Of a stretch of DNA of 64,000 nt, positions 33,725 through 41,358 are shown one piece after another. Position numbers and translations under genes: made by a program. The stretch is from Roseimicrobium sp. ORNL1 (lineage in GTDB: Bacteria; Verrucomicrobiota; Verrucomicrobiia; Verrucomicrobiales; Verrucomicrobiaceae): contig NZ_CP049143.1 of assembly GCF_011044495.1 (NCBI RefSeq), forward strand, positions 6,262,001 to 6,326,000. Reading direction: 5' to 3'. How positions within the stretch are numbered: the first letter of the stretch is position 1; the number at the start of each line of letters is the position of its first letter. Below the pieces are notes generated by a model. The model was given only the letters and a program-made list of their open reading frames with translations. It was not told where the DNA came from and searched no databases.

Positions 33725-34063
33725 GTGGACCGTACTTCCAAGATCTTTTTCGCTGTCGTGCTGTGCATCGTCCTGTCCGCAGGCTGTGCGTGGGTCATCG
33801 CCACCCGTCTGACAGGCATTCCAGGCGCGCCCCTCATTCCGGTCGTCATCGGGTGCTTCCTTGGATCCGCAGTGGCGACTGCCCTCCTGAACATTTTGGA
33901 TGCCACGAGAGCGGCTCTGCTGGCCTCGGTGCTTGTCGCAGCGGGCATTGTCATCATTCCGGTGCTGCGGAAGCTGGAACTGCCCAAGGTCATCCCCTAC
34001 ACCTTCTCGGCCTCGTTCTTTGTCGGCTTCTTCTGCAGCCGTCTGACGTACGAGGAGTCTTGA
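33725..34063 (+). CDS. small membrane protein
   Basis: About 112 residues from GTG 33725 (the frame opens to ATG 33644). Three or four hydrophobic segments: IFFAVVLCIVLSAGCAWVIA, APLIPVVIGCFLGSAVATAL, AALLASVLVAAGIVIIPVL and ASFFVGFFCSRL. No family recognised. Possibly an inner-membrane protein. Start is uncertain because both candidate starts lack a ribosome site. Confidence 0.6.
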   Translation: MDRTSKIFFAVVLCIVLSAGCAWVIATRLTGIPGAPLIPVVIGCFLGSAVATALLNILDATRAALLASVLVAAGIVIIPVLRKLELPKVIPYTFSASFFVGFFCSRLTYEES

Positions 34064-34125
34064 TTGGGCTTTGATTCCGGTGTGTGGTGTTTGCGATTGC
34101 CACACACCCTGCAATTCACTGACGC

Positions 34126-34953
34126 GTGAAAGTCATTGTAATCGTCAATGGCTCCTTGGATTGGAGTCCCTGTTTTCCGGGCCGTGATGTCCGGCAGGTT
34201 TTTCTACAAAATAGCAAATGGCTGGTTCAGGACGGGCGCTTGTGGATCACCAACAAGGCCGGCACGTACCGACCGGATGGCATTCTCTGGCGCCTTGGCG
34301 CGGTGAAGCCAGAGCCCATGCATCGCGCCTGCCTGGAGATGATCCGGCTGACTGGCACCCCGTGTGTGAATCCTGCGGCAGCCCTCCTTCGCGGTTATGA
34401 TCGCCTGAGCATGCTCACGGAGTTGAAGCTTGCCGGGCTGCCGGTCATTCCGTTCGATGTCATCACAGGGACGGACAGCCTCGAGGTGCAGATGCCACGC
34501 CTGCCCGCAGTGCTGAAGGTGGACAACTACCATGCAGGTCAGGCCAAGGCACTCGCCCACACGGAGCCCCAATGGCGGGACTTTGTTTCTCTGGCCTCAC
34601 CCTACATGGGGTATGCCACCGTGGAGCCCTTCATCTCCTACCAGCGGGACGTGCGGTGCCTGGTAGTCGGTGATCAATTCTGGACGATGGAGCGCCGCTC
34701 CCCGGGGTGGAAGGCGAATGTGGACACTTCGGAGTTCCAGCTCATCGAGCCTGAGAAACAGCTTGTCGATTGGACCAGGCAAGCCGCAGCCCATTTCGGC
34801 GCGGACGTCCTGGGACTGGATTTCATCCAGGATGGCGATGGCAACTACACCCTCTTGGAAAGCAATGACATCCCGGGTGTCCGCGGGTTTCCCGAGGAAG
34901 TGCGAAAGGCCCTGGCGCTCATCTTGATGGAGCGAGTGGCGAATGCGGCCTGA
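34126..34953 (+). CDS. RimK-like ATP-grasp protein
   Basis: 275 residues from GTG 34126. The N-terminal domain opens MKVIVIVNGSLDWSP. The ATP-grasp core shows NPAAALLRGYDRLSMLTELK (Lys near the lid), AVLKVDNYHAGQAK, VEPFISYQRDVRCLVVGDQF (metal and ATP-binding), GWKANVDTSEFQLI, and LGLDFIQDGDGNYTLLESND with the acidic ADP-metal ligands and Asn. Such enzymes ligate an amine to a carboxylate using ATP (peptide-like bonds). The substrate is not evident, and no peptide precursor gene lies beside it. The flanking hairpin at 34973 separates it from the minus-strand His/Cys-rich gene. Confidence 0.85.
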   Translation: MKVIVIVNGSLDWSPCFPGRDVRQVFLQNSKWLVQDGRLWITNKAGTYRPDGILWRLGAVKPEPMHRACLEMIRLTGTPCVNPAAALLRGYDRLSMLTELKLAGLPVIPFDVITGTDSLEVQMPRLPAVLKVDNYHAGQAKALAHTEPQWRDFVSLASPYMGYATVEPFISYQRDVRCLVVGDQFWTMERRSPGWKANVDTSEFQLIEPEKQLVDWTRQAAAHFGADVLGLDFIQDGDGNYTLLESNDIPGVRGFPEEVRKALALILMERVANAA

Positions 34954-34972
34954 CCGCTGCATCTGAAACGAA

Positions 34973-34998
34973 AGAGCGGGCATCGCTGCCCGCTCTCT
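34973..34998. terminator. hairpin between convergent genes
   Basis: Perfect arms AGAGCGGGCA (34973-34982) and TGCCCGCTCT (34987-34996) around TCGC. It lies after the ATP-grasp gene and before the stop of the minus-strand gene at 35041. T content downstream is low. Confidence 0.65.
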
Positions 34999-35040
34999 AC
35001 CATTCACGAATCCTCGGGGGAAGGATTCAGTTTCAGGAAA

Positions 35041-35373
35041 TTACTTCACCACCTGGAATCCCCAACCGCTGCCGGAGGATTGGATGATCACCTGGCCACC
35101 GTAGTTGTGGTCGTGATGCACATGCCCGTTGTGGACGTGGGCCGGCTTGCAGATGGGAGTGCTGTTGCAAGTGCAGGAGCTCGGGTACTGTGTCACCCAG
35201 TGACCGACGGGCTGACCGCAGTGGTTATACCCGTGCACGTGGAAGTAGGCATAGATGGGCTGGCCGCAGGGGGTGTAGCCAGTGAGACGATAGTTACCGC
35301 CAGCCTGGGCGGTGCTGAGGGGAAGGAGGGAAAAGGCACCAATCGCACTGAGAAGCACAATAAGTTTTTTCAT
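35041..35373 (-). CDS. small secreted His/Cys-rich protein
   Basis: 110 residues. A clear signal peptide (KKLIVLLSAIGAFSLLPLST) ends at AQA. The mature part has two CGQP repeats (TPCGQPIYAYFHVHGYNH, then CGQPVGHWV), five Cys in all and a His cluster (PAHVHNGHVHHDHNYGG). The Cys and His density suggests metal binding, or disulfides, at the surface. I recognise no family. The frame is well defined from ATG to stop and lies on the opposite strand to its neighbours. Related short proteins with CGxPIY-type motifs occur in Verrucomicrobia, as I recall, but I cannot cite one. Confidence 0.8.
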   Translation of the reverse strand: MKKLIVLLSAIGAFSLLPLSTAQAGGNYRLTGYTPCGQPIYAYFHVHGYNHCGQPVGHWVTQYPSSCTCNSTPICKPAHVHNGHVHHDHNYGGQVIIQSSGSGWGFQVVK

Positions 35374-35903
35374 GGAAGGATAGCTTGTTAACGCTGGAGT
35401 TCGACGGCCTCCCCATGAAGTTTGTTCGGGCGTTTGGAAAACTATTGTCTGTCACGACCTAGCGCAGCTTTTACAAAGGGCCTCGTGGGCACCGGGCATG
35501 GAGAGGGGTAAACGCAAAGCAGCGAAGCAGCAAAGGAGGCGGATGAACTGTGAGAGCTGGATGGATACTGACCAGAGGAAGGCTGCCACACTCGTAGGTT
35601 GCGAGTGCATAGTCAGGGTGTTCAACGCAGAGACACAGAGACGCAGAGGAACTTCGGAGACTGAGATGTCTTGCTACGCTGCAAGGCGTAAGTAACGGGC
35701 ATTCCCCGAAGAATCAGGAGAAGAGCATCCGGGGGCTTCAAAATTGGTGACGCTTCATTTCTCCGCGTGTTCGCATTTCTCCGAAGTTCCTCTGCGTCTC
35801 TGTGTCTCTGCGTTGAAGCCATTGCACGTGACCACACCCATCCCCTGCCGGGTCCTCCACCTGGACTCCGCTTCAACATTCACTCACGCATCACCAGTCG
35901 CGC
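35374..35903. other. gene-free interval with a MITE-like element
   Basis: About 530 bases. The centre (35621-35817) is a terminal-inverted-repeat element listed separately. The segment 35500-35560 carries a related Arg/Lys-coding, A/G-rich stretch (GCAAAGCAGCGAAGCAGC). Short frames here cross the repeats and look spurious. Confidence 0.6.
35621..35817. repeat. 197-bp element with perfect 40-bp terminal inverted repeats
   Basis: Arms 35621-35660 and 35778-35817 are exact reverse complements over all 40 bases; they are built of GAGACACAGAGACGCAG-type A/G-rich units ending AACTTCGGAGA. The 117-base interior has no coding potential. The form is that of a miniature inverted-repeat element; sequences built on AACGCAGAGACGCAGAG are common intergenic repeats in several bacterial phyla, as I recall. 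Confidence 0.85.
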
Positions 35904-36965
35904 TTACGCGCCGAACAGATGCAGCAGCTTCACCATCCAGTAGCCGAGGAATCCGGTGATGGGCAAAGTGAGCACCCAGGCCCACACAATGCGGCCGACG
36001 ATGCCCCACTTCACGGCACTGAAGCGATGCGTGGCGCCCACACCCATGATGCTGGTGCTGATGACGTGTGTGGTGGAAAGAGGAATGCCGAGCTTGCTAG
36101 CCGTCTCGATGATGATGGCGGCGGTGGTCTCTGCAGCAAAGCCATGAACAGGCATGAGCTTCACCATCTTGTGCCCCATGGTCTTGATGATGCGCCAGCC
36201 ACCCGCGGCGGTGCCGGCAAACATGGTGATGGCACAGAGGATGACCACCCAGATGGGAATGGGCGAGTCCTTGCCAAGGCTATGCATCTTGAGGAAGGCG
36301 AAACTTTCTGGCAGGCCCTCAAAAGCACCGCTGCTGGTCGCGGTGAACATGGCCAGCGCGAGAATGCCCATGGTCTTCTGCGCATCGTTGCCACCGTGGC
36401 TGAATCCCATGAAGGCCGCACTCACGATCTGCAGGCGCCCAAAGATCCTATTCACGGTGCTGGGGCTGCGCCTTTTCAGGAGCACCATGAGAATCCACAT
36501 GATGAGGCCGCCCAGGAAGAAACCAATCATGGGCGAAAGGATCATGGGCTTGATGAGCTTCGGCCACAGGCCGTTGCTCCCCTCATGCCAGATGAGAGCG
36601 GACCATCCACCCGTGGTGGCAATGGCGGAGCCGCAAAGGCCACCCACCAGAGCGTGGCTGGAGCTGGAAGGCAGACCCAGCCACCACGTGAACAGATTCC
36701 ACAGGATGGCGCCAATCAACGCCGCGAGCACCGTGGGAAGCGTGACAATGCTGGAATCCACAAAGCCACCGCTCACGGTCTTGGCCACTGCGGTGCCAGT
36801 GAGTGCACCAATCAGATTGGTACAGGCGGCAAGCAGGATGGCCTGCCGCGGAGTGAGCACCTTGGTGGAGACCACGGTGGCGATGGCGTTCGCCGTGTCG
36901 TGAAATCCATTGATGAACTCAAAAGCCAGCGCCGTGATGAAGACGCAGATGAACAGCGTGAGCAT
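35904..36965 (-). CDS. PiT-family inorganic phosphate transporter
   Basis: 353 residues. Signature FINGFHDTANAIATVVST (with the conserved G-x-N-D-like loop reading GFHDTANA), followed by about ten hydrophobic segments; the duplicated second signature is GFSHGGNDAQKTMGILAL. LPSSSSHALVGGLCGSA and a C-terminal PLSTTHVISTSIMGVGA are also typical. The protein imports phosphate with a cation (H+ or Na+), low affinity, inner membrane. The gene is downstream of, and eight bases from, the DUF47 gene, the usual pit operon order. Length and motifs normal. Confidence 0.95.
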   Translation of the reverse strand: MLTLFICVFITALAFEFINGFHDTANAIATVVSTKVLTPRQAILLAACTNLIGALTGTAVAKTVSGGFVDSSIVTLPTVLAALIGAILWNLFTWWLGLPSSSSHALVGGLCGSAIATTGGWSALIWHEGSNGLWPKLIKPMILSPMIGFFLGGLIMWILMVLLKRRSPSTVNRIFGRLQIVSAAFMGFSHGGNDAQKTMGILALAMFTATSSGAFEGLPESFAFLKMHSLGKDSPIPIWVVILCAITMFAGTAAGGWRIIKTMGHKMVKLMPVHGFAAETTAAIIIETASKLGIPLSTTHVISTSIMGVGATHRFSAVKWGIVGRIVWAWVLTLPITGFLGYWMVKLLHLFGA

Positions 36966-36973
36966 GCAGGCGG

Positions 36974-37600
36974 CTAGGAGTATTTCAACACGACCTGGAA
37001 GACGACATTCCCGGCATCACGACAGCGGTCAATGGAACGCTCGAGCAGTTCGTAGAGGTCCTTGAGGATGATGACTTCGATGGGGTCCACCTTGCCGTTG
37101 TAGAGCTGCCGGAGCAGATCCATCAGCATCTTGTCACCGTCCCCTTCGATGTGCTGCAGGCGGTCCTGCATGTCCTGGATCTGGTCAATACCCGCCTTCT
37201 TGCGCAGGAGACCCACCATGCTGACGACCTCGCCGGTGGCCTGCTCCAAGAGGGAGATCTGCTTGGACATGATGTCGTTCGTGAACTTCACCGGGCAAAC
37301 GGAGAGACGCTCGGCGATTTTCTCCACCGTCTTGGGGACCTTGTTCAGCGCGCTGTTCAGGGACTCGATGTCCTCACGATCCAGCGGGGTGATGAAGGTC
37401 TTGCACAGTTCCTCGGTGATGTTCTGCGTCAGCTTCTTGTGCTTGCGCCGACTCTGGCGGATGGCATCGAGCTGCGAGCTGGTATCTCCTCCAAGGTGCG
37501 GAATGACGTCCTTGAGCAGCAGGGCGCAACTGCGGGCCTCCGCGGCACTCGCCTCCAGCAGATTGTAGAAGGTGTCGTCTTTCTTGAAGAGGCTGAACAT
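36974..37600 (-). CDS. DUF47-family (PhoU-like) phosphate transport accessory protein
   Basis: 208 residues from the ATG at 37600 (MFSLFKKDDTFYNLLEASAA). All-helical, in two similar halves; segments such as QSRRKHKKLTQNITEELCKT, FITPLDREDIESLNSALNKV and YELLERSIDRCRDAGNVVFQ are the expected DUF47 features with acidic metal-binding residues. Such proteins sit in the cytosol and are thought to modulate the adjacent PiT carrier. The frame extends to 37801, but the extra residues are Arg/Pro-rich and unlike the family. The first gene of the pit pair. Confidence 0.93.
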   Translation of the reverse strand: MFSLFKKDDTFYNLLEASAAEARSCALLLKDVIPHLGGDTSSQLDAIRQSRRKHKKLTQNITEELCKTFITPLDREDIESLNSALNKVPKTVEKIAERLSVCPVKFTNDIMSKQISLLEQATGEVVSMVGLLRKKAGIDQIQDMQDRLQHIEGDGDKMLMDLLRQLYNGKVDPIEVIILKDLYELLERSIDRCRDAGNVVFQVVLKYS

Positions 37601-37775
37601 GGGTGGGCGGGGAGTGTTGGGCGGGTGGTCAAGTGACATTGGGTGACGCTTTTGCAAGCTGGTTTTGGCTCCAGCCACCGTCTGCCAGCACTTCGGGCGC
37701 GAAATCTGGACAAACTCGGCACCCCGCCGGGGTCCCCGGATTGACACCCCTCCCCCGCTCCCGCAGCATGGCTCC

Positions 37776-38921
37776 ATGTCTGCCCGTACCCGCGAACTCA
37801 TCCGTCACGCTGCCGACCTGAAGCCCGACACGCCCTGGAGCGACACCATCTGGGCTTGGACACCCGAGGAGTCCCTGGTGGACCACCAGACCAAAGCGCG
37901 CCTGTGCGTGGCCACACTGCTGCCTTTCAAGGACAAGAAGCCCGACTGGGATGGATTCACCCGCAGCATCGCCTGGATGCGGGACAGCGCCGCGCACTAC
38001 GGCGTGGAGGTGGCCTTCGTGCTGAATGCTGACACGGGCTACATCTTTGACCTCTCCCTAGATGAGTATCGGGAGGTCCTGAAGCGCTTCCGTGACGCCT
38101 TCCCGGACCAACGCTTCCTCGCCGGCGTGACGGGACCGGATGCAGGTGCCACTGAATTCAAGGCAGAGCGCTACCTGCCCATGCTGGAAGCAGTGCAACA
38201 GTACGACAATTGCGAGGCCATGCTCATGACTTCACGCACGCTGAACGTGCTGGCCCCGGAGCGTCGCCGGGATGCCTATTTTCAGATCGCGGAGCACCTC
38301 ACCGTGCCGGGCATTGTGCACGCTCTGGAGCCCTCCTTCGTGCCATGGGCCACGCCGTATGAGCCGTGGCTGCTGCATGAGCTGGCCCAGCATCCCAAGT
38401 TCGTGGGGGGCAAAATCTCCACGTTGGACGAGCCCCACTTCCTGTACTGGGCGGCCATGTGCAAGGGACTGAATCTGGACTTCGCGCCGCACAGCGGGGA
38501 CGACTTCGGCATCTGTACGGCCATCCGCCTGGGTCTACCCCTGCTCATCGGTGCGGGAGTGAGCGCCTGCCCACTCATCTGCGCTGCCCGGGACATGTGG
38601 CTCGATGACTCCTGCGCCGCCAAGACCCACAGCGCGGGCTTGGGAGATGGGTTCGACACGCGTGTCTATAAGTTGTTTGAGGCCATCCAGTCCTTCGAGG
38701 ATCTTGTTTTCCGCCTGGATGAACGGATGAGCGCCTCAGCGTACAAACACAGCACTGCCCATGTGCTCCACGCTCTCGGCCTGATTGCCTCTCCAGAGGC
38801 TCACCCGAACTGCAAGGATCTCAGGGGTAGTGACGAAGCCACGCGCATGGCGGAAGCCATGAGAAGACCCCTACGCATGGCACAACGGTTGGAGGTGCCA
38901 GATTTTCCGTCCAATTCCTGA
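37776..38921 (+). CDS. dihydrodipicolinate synthase/N-acetylneuraminate lyase-like protein
   Basis: 381 residues from ATG 37776. A beta/alpha barrel reminiscent of DapA/NanA class I aldolases: CVATLLPFKDKKPDWDGF (usual T-P-F start), DFTRSIAWM-type first helix, VAFVLNADTGYIFDLSLDEY (G-E/D-T region), RFLAGVTGPDAGATEF, LAQHPKFVGGKISTLDEPHF with the Schiff-base-type Lys in GGKIS, and FAPHSGDDF. Such enzymes condense or split pyruvate-type substrates. It is longer than classical DapA (~290) by about 90 residues. Substrate unknown; neighbours give no pathway. Confidence 0.8.
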   Translation: MSARTRELIRHAADLKPDTPWSDTIWAWTPEESLVDHQTKARLCVATLLPFKDKKPDWDGFTRSIAWMRDSAAHYGVEVAFVLNADTGYIFDLSLDEYREVLKRFRDAFPDQRFLAGVTGPDAGATEFKAERYLPMLEAVQQYDNCEAMLMTSRTLNVLAPERRRDAYFQIAEHLTVPGIVHALEPSFVPWATPYEPWLLHELAQHPKFVGGKISTLDEPHFLYWAAMCKGLNLDFAPHSGDDFGICTAIRLGLPLLIGAGVSACPLICAARDMWLDDSCAAKTHSAGLGDGFDTRVYKLFEAIQSFEDLVFRLDERMSASAYKHSTAHVLHALGLIASPEAHPNCKDLRGSDEATRMAEAMRRPLRMAQRLEVPDFPSNS

Positions 38922-38963
38922 TGGGGTGGCGATTACTAAGGTGGACAAGAGGGATTGTAAAAC

Positions 38964-39005
38964 CTAGACAAAAGCTGAACACTTTTGAAAAAAGTCTAGA
39001 CAAAA
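38964..39005. repeat. 10-bp direct repeat upstream of the sigma factor gene
   Basis: CTAGACAAAA occurs at 38964-38973 and 38996-39005, 32 bases apart, about 40 bases ahead of the likely start codon. Possible regulator binding sites of the sigma gene. Confidence 0.4.
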
Positions 39006-39043
39006 CCCAAACAGCCTGCCATAGTTCCCCCACTGTGAAAACG

Positions 39044-39670
39044 ATGTTAACCCCCGCACGCCGCAACCGTGCTGTTCGCACAGTTGCTCCCGCCACCCCC
39101 GTCGTGGCCGAAGATGTCTCGCATGACATCGACCTCCTCCAACGCGTAGGCCGCCGCGATGTCGCTGCGTTCCAGGAGTTCTACCGCAAATTTAACGGCC
39201 TCCTGTACTCGACGATTCATCGAGTCCTGAACGACCATCAGGACACGGAGGACATCATGCAGGAAGTGCTGGTGCAGATCTGGCAGAAGGCCCATCTGTA
39301 CGAGCCCGGCAAAGGCAAGCCACTCACGTGGGTGACCACGCTGGCACGCAATCGCGCCATCGACCGCATCCGCGCCAAGCAGCGCCGCAGCAAGCTGAAC
39401 GACGACTTTGAACAGGAGCACAAGACCGTGCAGCCGGAGTTCGACGAAGACACCAGCGATCTGGTGACCTCGCACGAGAACGACCGCATGGTGCAGAGCG
39501 CCGTCATGGAGCTCACCCCTGAACAGCGCGAAGCCATCCAGCTCGCCTACTTCAGCGGACTGACCCAGAGCGAGATCGCCGAGAAGCTGAACGAGCCCCT
39601 GGGTACCGTGAAGGCCCGCATCCGTCGTGGTGTGCAGCGCCTGGAGTCCTCTGTGAGACGGAGGCTGTAA
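39044..39670 (+). CDS. ECF-type RNA polymerase sigma factor
   Basis: 208 residues from ATG 39044 (GTG 39035 is an alternative). Region 2 reads DVAAFQEFYRKFNGLLYSTI, NDHQDTEDIMQEVLVQIWQK and WVTTLARNRAIDRIRAK. Region 4 reads LTPEQREAIQLAYFSGLTQS, then EIAEKLNEPLGTVKARIRRG. It would redirect RNA polymerase to a specific promoter set. No anti-sigma gene follows; the gene is monocistronic, with a terminator. The N-terminal ~35 residues are basic and Ala/Val-rich, longer than in most group IV sigmas. A 10-bp direct repeat lies upstream. Confidence 0.93.
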   Translation: MLTPARRNRAVRTVAPATPVVAEDVSHDIDLLQRVGRRDVAAFQEFYRKFNGLLYSTIHRVLNDHQDTEDIMQEVLVQIWQKAHLYEPGKGKPLTWVTTLARNRAIDRIRAKQRRSKLNDDFEQEHKTVQPEFDEDTSDLVTSHENDRMVQSAVMELTPEQREAIQLAYFSGLTQSEIAEKLNEPLGTVKARIRRGVQRLESSVRRRL

Positions 39671-39698
39671 CCGGTCGTTTCGTCCTAAACAACATTAG

Positions 39699-39728
39699 AG
39701 CCGCATCCGTGAGGGTGCGGCTTTTTTT
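39699..39728 (+). terminator. terminator of the sigma factor gene
   Basis: AGCCGCATCC (39699-39708) pairs with GGGTGCGGCT (39713-39722) around a short GTGA loop with one G-T pair, followed by TTTTTT. Confidence 0.88.
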
Positions 39729-39843
39729 GATCTCTCAGAGTCACGGCGGGGCAGCGGGGAGAAGCGAATTCAGAGCCCGGCGTATGGCACCGCACCTCTG
39801 GTGTGGCAAAGAAAGCGCACGCCAGGAGAATGCACCACACCAC

Positions 39844-41184
39844 TCAATGCAGCAGCAATCCGTGGCTGTCCCTGCGGTAACCCATGCCGGTGATCATCAT
39901 GTCGTAGAGTGTCCAGAGTCCCAGGCCTCCGCAGGTCAGCAGCTTGAGCACACCGGTGCCGGGATTGCCGAGGTAGAAGTGGTCCGCGCCGAAGCTGCCG
40001 AGCAACGCGGCAAAGACAAAGGCCGTGCCCTGACTCTTGTCCGACTTGCCTGCCTGCTGTCGGAAAAGAGGCCGCCCTTCGGAGTCGCGCAGGAGCCCCA
40101 TGCCAATCAGGTAGAGATCCACGATGTACCAGATGAAGAAGCCCCCGAAGGTCAGGAGCTTGATCACGCCCATGACCGTCTGGCCGAGATAAAAACGGTC
40201 GGCACCGAAAAACCCGAGAAGCAAGCTCAGGAGGAAGGCAACATACTGCTGCTTGTCACTGGCATTCCCCTGTTGGGGTGTGGTCGCGATGGTGTAGCCA
40301 CCTCCGGTCCGCTGGTGGCCGGGAAAACTCTGCACCGTGATGGGTGGATCCAGTTGTGATGGCGAAGGACCGACCGGCGGCTTCTTCGGCTTGTAGGAAG
40401 GTTCGTCGCGGCGGATCGTTTGCAGGTGGTCGAGCGAGGTGTCTTCCGCAGGCACGCCGGGAGATTTTGCGAAGCTGGGCAGTGCACCGCGGTACCAGGT
40501 CTGTGTCTCGTCCGTGCCGGGTTGGTCCATGGGATCCGAATCCGACACGATGATATTGCCCGGAGCCGCCTCGAACATGTTTCCATCCGGCAGGGCCAGC
40601 ACCCCATACTGCTCTCCCATTTGCAGAGTCACTGGTAGGCGGGCCTCGATCTCCTGCCCCCAGGGACCACCATCGCCCTGCCAGGACCCGCCTTCACTGT
40701 CATCCAGAGAAGCCACGTGCAGGGTCTCTTTTCCATCCCAACGGATGGCATAGGCATAGTTGGGTCCGTCGGACAGGATCACATCCACATCGGGAGCCGT
40801 GCCCGCGATGAAAATGCTCCCGGGCACCGCCGGAAAAGCGCGTCGATCTCCATCCACATGAAACTCCAGCATGCCGGGCGCTTCCGCATCCTCAGGAAAG
40901 GCCCCGCCAAGGAGATCCTGCGGCTCATAAAACATGAGGCTCATGCCAAGGATGTCGAGCTCCAGCGGGAGGGAGGTTTCCTGCAGGATCTCGTCATCCG
41001 CATTCAAAAGCTGGATGTGCCCCGGCTCATCCCGGACAAACGCGAAAATCACCTCCGGCACGCCTTCACCATTGATCGGGATGTGGCTTTCCCCCGAGCT
41101 GCCTACAATGTGCTTGAACCCAAGCGGCACATGAATGCATCGCCTTTGTCCCGCCATTTCATAGGCAATGAGCTCGTCCGTCAT
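39844..41184 (-). CDS. TM2-domain membrane protein with two FHA-like N-terminal domains
   Basis: About 446 residues from the ATG at 41184. Two beta-rich domains, each with a G-S/T-A/S-x-x-S/D-I/V-x-I signature of FHA-like folds: [19 protein letters not shown] near residue 25 and [19 protein letters not shown] near residue 125. An acidic, Pro-rich linker of ~150 residues follows. At the C-terminus are two TM2 modules ([20 protein letters not shown] and [20 protein letters not shown]), each a hairpin of two spans with the G-x-D-R/H-F-Y-L-G motif. FHA domains bind phosphothreonine, so a role in signalling at the membrane is possible; the FHA assignment is inference. Confidence 0.82.
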   Translation of the reverse strand: MTDELIAYEMAGQRRCIHVPLGFKHIVGSSGESHIPINGEGVPEVIFAFVRDEPGHIQLLNADDEILQETSLPLELDILGMSLMFYEPQDLLGGAFPEDAEAPGMLEFHVDGDRRAFPAVPGSIFIAGTAPDVDVILSDGPNYAYAIRWDGKETLHVASLDDSEGGSWQGDGGPWGQEIEARLPVTLQMGEQYGVLALPDGNMFEAAPGNIIVSDSDPMDQPGTDETQTWYRGALPSFAKSPGVPAEDTSLDHLQTIRRDEPSYKPKKPPVGPSPSQLDPPITVQSFPGHQRTGGGYTIATTPQQGNASDKQQYVAFLLSLLLGFFGADRFYLGQTVMGVIKLLTFGGFFIWYIVDLYLIGMGLLRDSEGRPLFRQQAGKSDKSQGTAFVFAALLGSFGADHFYLGNPGTGVLKLLTCGGLGLWTLYDMMITGMGYRRDSHGLLLH

Positions 41185-41358
41185 GGTTCCGATGTTGAAA
41201 CATCGGCTAAACTTGGCAAGCCGGAACACATGACGGGCAGGGAAAAGGAGAAAAAGACGCCAGCAAAAATTCAGACACGTCCATTTCCCGAATGGACGCC
41301 CCCTGCGATACGTCTATGATCTTGAGCACTCTCCTCGCTCACACAGAAGCCCTGCAGC

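Noticed and set aside
35622-35879. 85-residue minus-strand frame across the 35621-35817 element
   Set aside because: It reads through both 40-bp terminal repeats and has Arg/Ser-rich low-complexity sequence.
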